Notes under the pieces: generated by a model | The model's database searches: none | Seen by the model: the letters and a program-made list of their open reading frames with translations, nothing else | What the model was told of the DNA's origin: nothing | Shown here: positions 1-12,300 of the stretch, piece by piece | Numbering within the stretch: the stretch's first letter is position 1 | Layout: each line of letters begins with the position of its first letter | Translations under genes and position numbers: made by a program | From: Eumeta japonica | Taxonomy: Eukaryota > Arthropoda > Insecta > Lepidoptera > Psychidae | Assembly: GCA_005406025.1 (NCBI GenBank) | Contig: BGZK01001395.1 | Location: 1-64,000, forward strand | Direction of reading: 5' to 3' | DNA: 64,000 bases

Positions 1-22
1 TTTTTTCTTTGAATAAAATAAA

Positions 23-28
23 TTTATT
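23..28 (-). terminator. Candidate polyadenylation signal of GABA-B-R2
   Basis: AATAAA on the minus strand, about 90 bases past the in-frame TAG at 115. A second AT-rich stretch follows to the window edge. A hexamer in AT-rich DNA is weak evidence by itself. Confidence 0.4.
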
Positions 29-114
29 AGCTGAAAAAATAATGAAGTTATCGGTGACATTAAATTATTTTTTTTCAAAAGCGCATTAAGATGGTGTTGA
101 AACTTTCGATTTAA

Positions 115-319
115 CTATTTAAAAGAAAAAAACAGTTTGAGTACCTCGGCACTCCAACCATAGGGCAGTTTTGCTAATTGATCCTTTTCTAATACTGGTT
201 TAGAAGCCGGTGGACTTGTGTAGTCTAAATGATTTTTAAAAGAGACATTCTTTGTTTGCTCTTTTTTGGGTTCTCTGATTGTTACTTCTTTCAGCGGCTC
301 CGAAATTGTTGATTTTAAC
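115..319 (-). CDS. GABA-B-R2: GABA-B-R2 exon 20 (C-terminus)
   Basis: Starts after TTTCAG in phase 2: '[20 protein letters not shown]' to '[15 protein letters not shown]'. The frame runs to a TAG at 115-117 ('LKLFFSFK'). The AG|GTAC at 145-142 could instead be a donor, with the true C-terminus outside or at the very edge of the window. A minus-strand AATAAA at 23-28 supports a terminal exon here. Acceptor confident, 3' end not. Confidence 0.7.
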
Positions 320-3300
320 CTGAAACCAATAGAACGTGATGAGTTTTTACTTATTAAGTTGAGAGATTAAAGTTTTTAAGTTTAAGTTAACATTAAGTCA
401 TTTCATGCGCTATTTTTTGGAGTATCATACATGTTGATTACTAGTTTATACTCACTGATTTGTCACGTTTATGGTGAAAAGTAATTTGATCTGAATTCTT
501 ATTCCAGATTCTGTTACGACTCTTCAGTATAATGCAAATTGGAATTTATCGCAGTTTCATCATCAATGAATGAACCGCTTGCAATGAATTTAAATAAAAT
601 ATTAATTGCTTCAGGTTAAGATCTGCTTTTAACTTGTTTCCAGAACAATAAAAAAAAACTCTAAAAATCAAGACTTTGTTGTTTTCAGTCTACTTTTTGT
701 TATCTCATCAGATACAAACATTTTATATTCCTAGGAATCCATCTAGTATGCGGCCCAATCGATCTACTTATTGAGAATTGATCTACTTAATCGATCTACT
801 TTACGGTGTTTGAAAAGGTTTGGTAATTAATGTAGATGCTTAGAAAAATGTGTTAAACTATCTAATCGATTTAGAGATGTTTTTGAGTATTTACTTTTCA
901 CTGGTTTGGTGCTGAAGATTTATATATTCGGCTTCTCCTCCAGCTGAAGCGCTGAGGCTGCATAAGGAGGTGATGTCGCTCGTTTCTGAAACGGAGTTTC
1001 CAAAATTAAAACAACCTCTAAGTTTAATTTACCGATGCCTTATTAAAGTTTGTTATCATTGGTGAAAAAATAATCGATATGATTAAAAATATTTGCAAAG
1101 ATAAAGTTAGGAAATACTGTATGGTTTTACAAATAACTTCTCTTAATAAAAAAAAGTATTCATTGCATGCAATAACAGTGATTCTGCCACATCTAAAGAG
1201 GTACGATGGAAACATAATTTTATTATTCGGCGTTGTGACAGAAGTTACGGCTAAATAACACTAGTTTACAAAATTTTAATTATTGTCTGTTGGCGCGAAC
1301 TTTATTATTGTTTTTATTTACTTATGACGTGTCATTTTCAAATCTACCCTTAGAAGTTTTTGTGCAGCCCAAATGCCTTTATTGTTAATTTTCATCATAT
1401 AAGCGTTTTTGTTTGTTGGTTACGTGCGTGTTTCATTTTGATCAGATTGGTTTTAAAGTATCTGCAACATGAGTAGTTCAAGAACAAGTTGTGCAAACGA
1501 TGCAAAAAATTTTGCTACGTTTGTGGAGAATATGATTTTTTAAATAAATTTTTCCTCGGTGAATTTATCTATCTTTTCTCATCGTAGATATCGTAAACTA
1601 AAAAACTAGAGCTGATCTATAAATTCCACTTATATATTTGAACTCAGCATGTCGTGTGTAGCCAACAACGGTTATAATTTTCCCGACAGCACATTCATTG
1701 TAAACTAGTGTTATCAATGAGTCTTGTTAGAATTTAATATTATAATATAGATCGGGATCGATATTAAAAAGGGATTTCGCGATATAAAAATACAGGAATT
1801 CACTATTTTTCCCACTCACGTGGCATCGAATGAACAACTACTTAGTAATAAACGTATTAGGAGTGTACATAAGAAGTTTTTGAACACTGGTTGTTTTGAA
1901 TTTGAATATCACTGGTTTGTTGACGATTTAGAAATTTAAGTTTCAAATGTGAAAATGCATACGTGTGGTACGATTCACAGACAGAACTTCCTTCCGAAAA
2001 AAGATTTCAAGCACTTATATACGCATGTAAGAATATTGTACTTCGAGAATTTTCTATAATTTTCTTTGCCTACCTGGATGACTGATTTGTTCTTTGGGAA
2101 CTCCAAGTTTGGTCGTTCTCTGTGGTGCTGGCGATTTGGAATCGGCTCTAGACGACTCAGAACCTGCATCTCCTCCCAGCTTACTCAAAAGCATCTGTAC
2201 GTAATTATAAGGATGGTTAGAACCCATTTTTTTATTATTCGAGGTTGCACTTGCTATTTTAAATTACGATTCACTTATTCTATATTGATAAAAAAATAAC
2301 ATTATAAGGTTACACTTTCCAGTCAGCATCCGTCGCTGTGTGAAAATGAAAATTTAGCAAGGATTGTTTTGATTTCGACCACGCTCGCGATTTCTACTCC
2401 GGTCCTACACTATGGAGTAAAGTATGTAATGTGTTATAGTTTCGGTCTCTACTTACGATTTTGGTATACCTTTGAACATTGCTGCTATTTATTGTGGATT
2501 TTATAATTTTTTTATTACTTAAAAATTACCCTATGTCATGTTCCAAAAAATAATCGACCTCTATTCTTAAGTTACTGACGTTTCGAAGATTAGCTCAGAT
2601 AAACATACAGACTGACACACAATTTTGTTATGTATGTACACATAATATACTTTGAGGTCACGTGGAGACTATATTGAGAAAATTGCCACTAGTATGTAAA
2701 TACAGGTACGATTGCTACAAACCGTATTTAGAATGTTTCCTCGCATTCTGGAATCTATCAATAATTCACAGTGTCAAGCTGAACAGCAACTAGCATTTAA
2801 TCTTATATAGGTAGGTATATAATGTAGGTATATATTGGTCACATTCGGCGACCTGTTACGTGTTGAAAATTAAAACCTTCAGTTCGTTCTCCTTGGCCTG
2901 CAGCGTCCTCCTGTAGCGGTTGTTGTACTGCCTTAGCTCCTTCATTCTCCTCTCAAGTTCTGGACCGGGGGAGCGGCACTCGTGAGTTGACGCCGGGCGT
3001 AAGGTAGCCCTGATCCTCACCGGAGCCGCGCCAGGTTGTCCGTTACGACGCAGTTCTAGTAACTAGGTACAGGGCGATTTTGACGTTAAAAAAATGAATA
3101 GTAAAAAGCATTAACTGTATAAGTATAAAGAGACAAGTGAATAGATCGCCTCATACAATAGTAATGTAAAAATGGTTTGTTACCTATCATTTTTGTAAAA
3201 TAGTAAAAATTATTTTGTCGTCCATGTTAAGAGAAAGACCAATCGAACAGTTCATGAAAATGTGCTATATATTAAAAGGAACTTACAATGCAGCAAAAGT

Positions 3301-6300
3301 CTAACGACATAATTAGCGTTGGAATTCTTATTGTATGTAACATCAAATCTTATTGAAGTGATGAACATTTTTGATATTTCATAGTACTTATCGTGATCGC
3401 GTGTTTAAATATTCATAATAAAATTAAGAAAGTCAAACGTGAATCAGATTTGACTGAAGAGGGTTCCGTTTTATTCCGTTTCCGTAGAAATCCAAACACT
3501 TTGACATTTCGTTTAGAATATTTAGTAAACTGTGAACAAGGTCTTATGTTTCGTACTTCCTACAAAATTTTACGCTCAGTAGTTTCGACAGTAAGAGGGA
3601 ATGCTTGAATTTCGTATATTCTCTTTTGAAATATGTATTTTTAGAATATATGAAAAAAAATGATATATTAAGTGATGCGTTAGATATTTTTTTTTTAATT
3701 TGCTCCCCAAAATTAAAATTTGTTTATTCTCGCTACACATCTGTGATTGTGTTTCCTAACTCCATATATGTACTTACCAAATTTCAACTTCACTCGTCTA
3801 GTAGCTTCAAACAAAATAGATTGTAACAGACAGACGAAAGTGATTCTATGAGAGTTCCGTTTTTTCATAGGATATAGGGGAACTTAAAAAATTGCTATTT
3901 CTTTTAATGTGATTTTTGAGTTATCACCCATTTTAAGCGATATTCTCATCTTATATCTCAAAACAAACTATTGACATAGCCGCGACAGCAAAGTATGATA
4001 TTAAAATTGTAATTTCTAGCAAAATACAAATAATTGAAAACTAATTATTTTTTAAAACACTATTTAGCATGCATTTTATGATAATATTTAACACTACTTA
4101 AAAGTTCTATCGAAGCTTGTTGGTATATGCTTTAAACTGATAAGCATCTTCTGTTATTTTTTTATAATAAAAATATTTTCAAAAATAATTTTACATAAGG
4201 TTATAAAACCAATTTTTCATCATCAACTAAATAAAAATAATTACCTTAGGCACAAACACGAGACAAAGGGTTCCGGTGGTGCAAAATATTATAAATATCG
4301 CTATTAAAACGAACAGCGCATCCTTATGGTCAGCCAGCACCTGAAAATGTATAAACAATTGAAAGTGTAGAATCACACAACTCATCCGTAATTAATTTAT
4401 TATGACAACACTGAAGTGCATGTGAAGTGTTCGATATCTGTCAATCCTCTGGAATCAATATTCAATCATTTGAATAGAGATTCGTAGTGGAGAGGCAGAT
4501 TCGAGGGTCAGCGGTGGGTTGCATGCTGCATGTTAATGCATGTTGCAGGCAAGCGTCTGAAGTGCAACTCACGAGCGCGATCGCAGCCCCCATGATGCAC
4601 ATGATGAGCACGTTGTACACGGAGAGGCCGATGTGCTTGGAGTCGTTTAGCGCCGGTATCGACACGTGCCGCGTCTCCCACGCTAAGAACGCACCGAAAA
4701 CCTGAAACATAATAAAGATATTAAAGGAGACATTTCATGAATGAATGGAGCTCCGGCCTGTACCTTGTACACAGCCAAAACAAAACGACATTAATAAACT
4801 ATGGTGTTTTAACTATCTCTTTCGCGTTTTCTAGCTCAGTTATTGTGTACTAAGCTGTAGAACATATAATTATAGGCAATATTGAATCCAAAAAATATAG
4901 ACGGTGTCAATGACATAATAAACATTTACGGTCGAGCATGTCCGGCAGACATAGAGACAGAGATAGAGAAAATGGCAGGCATCTTTTCCTTTGTACGACT
5001 GCATCCTTTTCTGTCTGCCGGACATTCTCGCCCGTGACTTTATGTTTATTATAGCATATTGCAGTTTCAAGCAACATTCTAAAATCATAACTATACGACT
5101 CAATACTGTCAATAAAACCAAAAAACGATATATAAACAAATTGAGTTTGTAAGCATATATATATTTTTAACTTATGAACTAATCTGAGATGACACGGTTT
5201 TTCCGATATTATTATGTTATTAAATTGTCTCTTATGGTATATTTAATGTTACGGACAACCGCGTTCTTAGTGTTTAATTGGACGACATATATTATTTTGT
5301 TTTATACGAACGGACTTAGGTTAATAATTGTTTTTTATTTTATCGAAAATTGTGTGTGTTTATTAAATAATGTGAATAGTTGTGTTTTATTACCCGGATA
5401 GGGATTAGTTGTTAGGAATTGTTAATTGTGTGATATTTATCTATTTTGCCTAATTTGTATATTTCTTGAGTTTTGATGGAATTTCTTGTATTGTTTATTG
5501 TGCTTAATATTTTATGTTGCTTTGTTTATTTTATTGTATACATCGTGTTTTGTCGTGTTTAACCTCGGCTGTAATGTGAAGCTTGACTGTAATAAAGAAG
5601 CTTGATCGTCTGAAAAGGCTGTCCAACATTTTGTCCACACACCGCAAGAATCCGTTCTTCGGGGCGACTGTGAAAGAAATCCGAGGTGCGGGCTTACGCG
5701 GCGATAGCTGAAATCGCCGTTACATTTAATTATATACTTGAACTATTAGTTAACGATTTCCGGAACGAACATATTATTAAACAACGCTTTGGTACAATAA
5801 GAAACATTTAAAAAATGCGATTGTATTATTTTTCCAATAATTTATTGATTTTTATTCGATCTTGTAACGTACAAAAATTTAACGATATGTGCAAAGTGCA
5901 GGCCGGAAATGAAACATCCCATTTTACATTTTATTTTTTTAATGGTAATCTAGTGTCTATTGGCAGTCAATTCGCTTTACATCTAGTGTTATGGTTTGTA
6001 CCGATTTTTAAATGTAACCCCTCCTCCAAAATTTACAAACAAGAACATTTAGAGAAGTGTATCGCAATAGAACTGCCTTTTTACGCCGACGTATGCCGAA
6101 TAAACTGGATATTCCAACAGAATTGTTATGCTAGGTAGGCTGGGCCCCAATTTAGAACGAGAAAGTGAAAAAATAATAAAAAGAATTAATAATAACCGCC
6201 TTCGAAAATCATAAAATAATTACCTCGTTATTTTTGACGTCAGTGCCAGCTAAAGATATGATAGATGCGATTTTATATAAATTATAAAAATATACAGTTT

Positions 6301-9300
6301 CGAGTCAATAATAATAGTTTTGAGTCGACATTTTGTTTATAATGTTTTGTTGACTTTTGGCTATCTCTTGTTAACTTTTGTATTCTACGCTTTCATTATT
6401 TTATATTCACAATTTGCTTAGCTTTTTCATGTTTTCATGCTCATTCATTCACATTGACAAATTATAAAATCACGGCTATTTGAAGGTAACAAAGTTGGAG
6501 CAAGTAAACGTTTCGATAATTTATTGCATATCCTATTTTGATGTTTTTGTAGTTCATGGCGCACTACATCATATTACTCTACTTAAAAATATATTTAAAC
6601 ATTGTCAATTTAAAATCAATGCATTTCGGCACAAAACCGAGCCTTAAAATGTTATCAAAGCTTAGAACTGAAAATCAAATAACGCGTGTGGCTCGTAATG
6701 TCTCAACATAAACCACAGATCTTCTCAAAGAACAGAATATACTAAAATCTTATCACTATTCCCTATTATAAATTCTGCGAGAGATCAACGCATGTTGATA
6801 ACGTTACTTTGGTTCTGGTAAACCTTATGTGATGCGAAAGGTTAATCATGATGTTTTTTCGATCACTATACGGATCAGCAAAACGTATTCAAAGTTCAAG
6901 ACTCCAACTAGCGTTGTGTGCGAGCGTAGAAGTAGTGCGCTGTAGATGACCGATTCCGAAATATATCATCGTTTCTTAATCAAAATTTAAAGTTGTTCGT
7001 GTAATTTATTTATTAGTTTAGGATAACTTTTTAGAAACTCTCATGCCTATCTGTAATACCTAGAAGTGTTTGATATGGTATTGTTAATTAACTAACTTTC
7101 CCTGCGGCAAGTTTTCAAGTTTTTACGGCATACTCGAAACATGCCGCGCAAAGCTCGGTCGCTTAGGTACCAAATATAATAATAATAAGATTATTTTCAA
7201 GTTTGTGCGGGTTTATTGTGAAGACTTGAGTTTCTACAAATCATAAACTAGAAGCAAAACCGGTGGGCATAGAATGAATGAAGAAAAATGTAAAGAGACA
7301 ATTGAGAAGTTGAATTACCAACAACAGGCCTTTGTACGCGTAGATGATGCCGATGAATATCGTCATCCGCTCAGACTGACAGTACTCGTTCTCCTGCACT
7401 ATCAATATATCTTCGCTTGTGGGGTGCGTCTGCAACATCGATTGCAATAAGATTTCAGTGACTATAAATTACATGCAATAATTGAACTATGAACTTATGT
7501 GTTTCCAAAGTGGTTTACATTTACTCACGTAAGGTTCCATTTGCTTCGTATCGCGGTAGAAAGGGTCGGATATTTGCCAGGTCGTCATAATGGCGAGGTC
7601 AACGCACAAGAGCACCCCGACTACCATGAACAATTGGTAGTCCTTTATTACCTAGAATGTAGTGTTTCAATAGAGTTTGACTTTTGATTTAGCTTATTAG
7701 TGAGGTTTAGAAATATTTATTGTTAATGAGAATTATTAATAAATGCCTAGTTTATTTGTAATTAAAACATATATATTGGTATTTAGAATCAAGAAATTAT
7801 CAAATGTTTTATGAACCGGAATTAGTAACGCTTACTTTTTTATTGAGTTTGACATCGGTGAAGATGGAATGTACCCGCCATGTTTTGGAGAACATGGCGC
7901 CAAAGGCGAGACTGAAGCCGGCCATGAGGAGCCATGCGCGTGCGGTGCAGATGTACGGAAATGCGGCTGTATCGGACATTAATAAACAAGTGATGAATCT
8001 CTCTTTGTTTGCAATCATTTGTAAATACAGGAATAATATTAAGTTATAAATATCCTTAATAAGAATCTACGGGTAATCTAATTACTTATTATTCACTACT
8101 GACTGACTTCATTAAATATAAAGAGCAAAAATAGAAAATTATTTTATTTTATTCCTTTGACATGTGCTTCCGTAATAAAAGATATGTTAAGATCTAGAGT
8201 GCGTAATTAACCATGAAAAAAAATTTGGTCTGTGTCATCTTTTTGTAATAAAATTATCTATGATATAAGGTAGTTAAATGTGATTAAAAGAATGAGTGTA
8301 ACTACCTACTAAAATTGTGCAAATTGAAACTAGTTTACAGTAAAAGCAACCCAAAGTGTTAGAACTGAAAATATGAAAAATTAAATCACATTCACATGAG
8401 AGAAGCCTCGCGGATAAGACTAGATGGGAGTCGAACCAAAACTTGGAAACATGCTGAAAGATTCCGATTGCGACCTAGACTGGAAACCTAGGCCTTTCTC
8501 AGAATTTGGTAAAATTTATGATCAGAAACGGGACTACGTAGTTCCCAAATTTGGTTTTACGGGAGTGTCCAAACTGTTAGGGGCAAAGCGTACACAAGCT
8601 GTACAGGGGATGGGGTGATTGGTTTACCTCCTCGCGGTATGTCCTGAGAAAGACCTAAGAATGAACGATGATGATGAGATGTTGACAGATTTAATGTATT
8701 GTCAAAAGATGTGCCAATGAGTGCATGCTCGCCAATTCATCGAATGTGCCGTGCCATTCCTCAAAACTAATCATCGGACTATCAGAATTTTGTTTTAATC
8801 TTTTAACTTAGAGCCATCACAAGTTACCTTCGTAATATCCAAAATTATACGTGTAGACAAAAGAGTTTACGTTAGTGACGTGGAAAGTGAATTAAGTTAA
8901 AACTCACATGAGACAAAAAACTAAACTTACCGATGCTGCTGAGACTTGAATCGAGTCCCAAAAAGATGACGCTGAGGTACGTTAACATGCAACCCACTAT
9001 GATGAGGTTGTTTAGGTGCGGAGAAGACATTTTGATATACCTAAACATGGAAATTACTTATTTTATTTAAATTAATACTTATTCAATTCTTTTAATTAAA
9101 AAAAAATAGGTGTAAATTTAACAATATATATGAGCAAAGAAATAAAATAAAAAAAAATGTGTTTTTTTTTACAGAAATTTACATTTATTTTAATTATTTA
9201 TACATTCACGTTAGAAGGGTGGGTTATGGCTAAAAACTTCCACATGGCACGATTATATTTTCTTACTTCTCTGCATCTACCATTCATTCCATGAAAGCTC

Positions 9301-12300
9301 GTCGGTTTTGGGTACTTGAAAGTGATGTTTTCTAGGTCGTGCTTTGTGAACCCTTTCGACGTATATTCGCTTCATTTTCTTCCATCGGTTTACTTTCATT
9401 CATTCTCTCCACATGGCCAAATCATTGCGGCATACTTCATTTAATCTGGACCACTACATTTTGTTTCAAACCTCACGCTTCTTTGATATTACTATTCCTA
9501 TATCTAGCTTTCAAAGACTTTCCACTCCCATAAAGTTTTACTATCATTTTTCTTCTGTCATGGTTAGCTATTATTGCTGAATATAAGCAGAAAAACTAGA
9601 AGTCCCAATAATGATATTCAAACTAGCCTGTAGTGAAGCACAAACGGGTTTTTTTTCTAACAGCACTGTTAATTTTTATTAATGCTATAACTCACCTCTG
9701 GTTGCGGAAATGAATATTCATAGCCAGGAATCCGGTAGCCAGCAGTATTCCAAGAATCGAACACGAGACCAGTACGGAGTATATCGTGATGTTCACTTGC
9801 GTGTGCTCTATGAGGCGTAATGTGCGATCTTTGGGCGGGTTTCTGGAAATTATTACAATCATCGACTTGTGAATGTCTAATTATATTGAGAACAATGATC
9901 TTGGTGTCTTTGGAAATTCTCGAACAAATGCTACGAACGTGAATTTTTTCGAGGTTGTAACGAAAAATTGGAAACATAGAAAACTAATTTTTCTGTGCTT
10001 GCGAAGGCGTTTGTGTCTTTTTAATTATACTATTGCTTTGGCATGTCCTCCTACTTTATTTTTGTTTGAGGTTAAGGCGCTTAAACTTTTAAAAGCCCTG
10101 CACGCTGCCCCTATACGGGTCGGGGAGTACTAATGTCCATTGCCTCGTGTGTGATGACGACGTCCAGGGCCGATGGCTTAACGTTTTAAATAGAGAGAGT
10201 AGTTTAATTTGATTTAAGTTAAAAACTCGTTGGTGAATTCTCTAGTAGTCAGGATCGAACCCGATGTCATCTTATTTGAATTCAATATTTTTAGTCATTG
10301 ATAGCATTTCTATATGAAAACTTACAAGCAGACAAACAAATTATAATGAAAGTTCTACGTTATTAATTTGTAATGCGGAGTTATTAGTTCTTTATGATCC
10401 ATAATCTGTAATGCATTCGAAGGTAAGTACGATAATATATATTCATAAATACATCTTTCTAATTTTTTATAATACACTCTCTTTCTACACTGCTCATTTA
10501 AGTAATTAACACTAGTAATTTGAATTTCACTAACTTGCCAATCCACTTGAAAGGCTCCCAACTCCTGAGATCCAGGTGGTCCCGTTCAGCGCAGTACTCG
10601 CCCACTTTCACTTCCCCAACTTTTTCTCCTTGGAACTGCTTCAGTAGTATTGAAGCTTTGCGCTCGTTGTTATAAAATTTCACTGGGCCCTGTAAAACGT
10701 ATTTACATTTTTATTGTAATTATCATTAGACTGTATCTCTATGGACTGCAAACTTTTCGGATATAAACACTGTTTTTTTTTAATACATAAGGAGTATTAT
10801 ACAACAATTATCAATAGGTGAAACGGTAACGCGAATTCATAGTTCTCTTGCCGCTGTGAAGTTGGCGTAATAGCGACCCAGTAATGAATATATGAATGAG
10901 CGGTAGTACGTGACAGTACCCGCGCAGTCATTGAAATGTAGCTAATTTCACATTTGAAAACTTTTTAGGCGTCTGCTTTAACGCGAAAAAAATATAGAGT
11001 TATTGAATTTAATATCAACAATTAGAATTACTCGACGACGTAGTGTACTCACAGTGACGCCTTCGAAAGTAACATTGCTCAAAGCGTCTAAGAAGAGCTG
11101 CTCCCATTCCTTATCGCGGTACTTGAAGTCCTGGACGGTCCGGTCCTTGTACTTTAGTTTCACCTTTTGCGCCACCATCTGTATGGCCAGAGCCATCGCC
11201 CAAATGCCTGCAAGCAAACCCAAATATGAATTTACCTTCATTTGTAACGTCTTCCTTACGAGTCGGAGGGCCTCTTCCACAGCCTCCTTTTAACAAAAAG
11301 TCGCTTTTAATATAAAATTTGCGTTCTAAGTCTTCCCTTAAATGGGTTTAGCCCGAGCGACAGTTAAATTAATTAATATTGATATTAAAGTCACTTTGAA
11401 AATAAAACTCAAATTTTATTTTCGAAGTGACTTTTTGTAAAATATCAATTTAAAAAGATGTGGTGAAAGAGCTTCTTAAGGTGCAGAAGCATTTTTATTA
11501 AAATTTTTGTCTAATAAATTATCTGATACAACAATAACAGTTGACTCAATGCCAAACTTTCATTCATAAAAAATAATAATTATATATTAATAATTAAAAT
11601 TCTCCGTGGCTTTTGTCAATATTTGAAAGCCAATCTTAAAAACTACTGCAGATATTTTAATAATGTTTCGAATAATGGCTAGACTGATCATGACAAAGGT
11701 TTGTATATATACATATTAATCTACAGCACGTATTCCATACAAACTGCCTGAGCCATGATGATGTTTGTCAATCAAATAAAAAATCGTCTAAGTGTGAGTC
11801 GTGAGCATAGGAAGGGATTCGTACTACATTAGAAGATTTAAAACTTCGATTTTTTTAATAATCAAGGAATAAAGGTAAAATTATACCGTACAGCAGATCC
11901 AAATGACCTTTAGACGCATATTACAAATATACTTTTGTGAGGCGCAAAAAATCACATTTCTTCTTTGGAGGTCCCCTTTCACTTCTAATTTAATTTTAAC
12001 TTTTGTTATTTTTTGTTATAGCGGCCATAGAAATATGTGCTGTTTTAAAGTTTCAACTGTCTACCCATTATGGCTCACGAGATATAGCCTGCTGACACAC
12101 AAACAGACGGACAGCGGAGACTTAGCAACCGAGTTCCGTTGACATCCTTTGAGTACGGAACCCTAACAATACGCCTCTTGAGAGTTTTCCTGGCGAACAT
12201 TGCTTGTATCGTTTAACATCACGTAGAAGTGTACAGACTGCCTGATTGGCGTGATCTTGGGTCTGGATATTTCTATGTGTGTGTGTATGTGTGTGTGAGT

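Larger units (their letters stand above)
320..2876. other. Receptor introns between exons 17 and 20
   Basis: Between the small exons here (895-985, 2074-2194) the DNA is AT-rich, with no open frame or repeat that I recognise. Confidence 0.5.

Noticed and set aside
5815..6138. 107-residue plus-strand frame in a receptor intron
   Set aside because: No recognised domain, AT-driven composition, no promoter or splice context.
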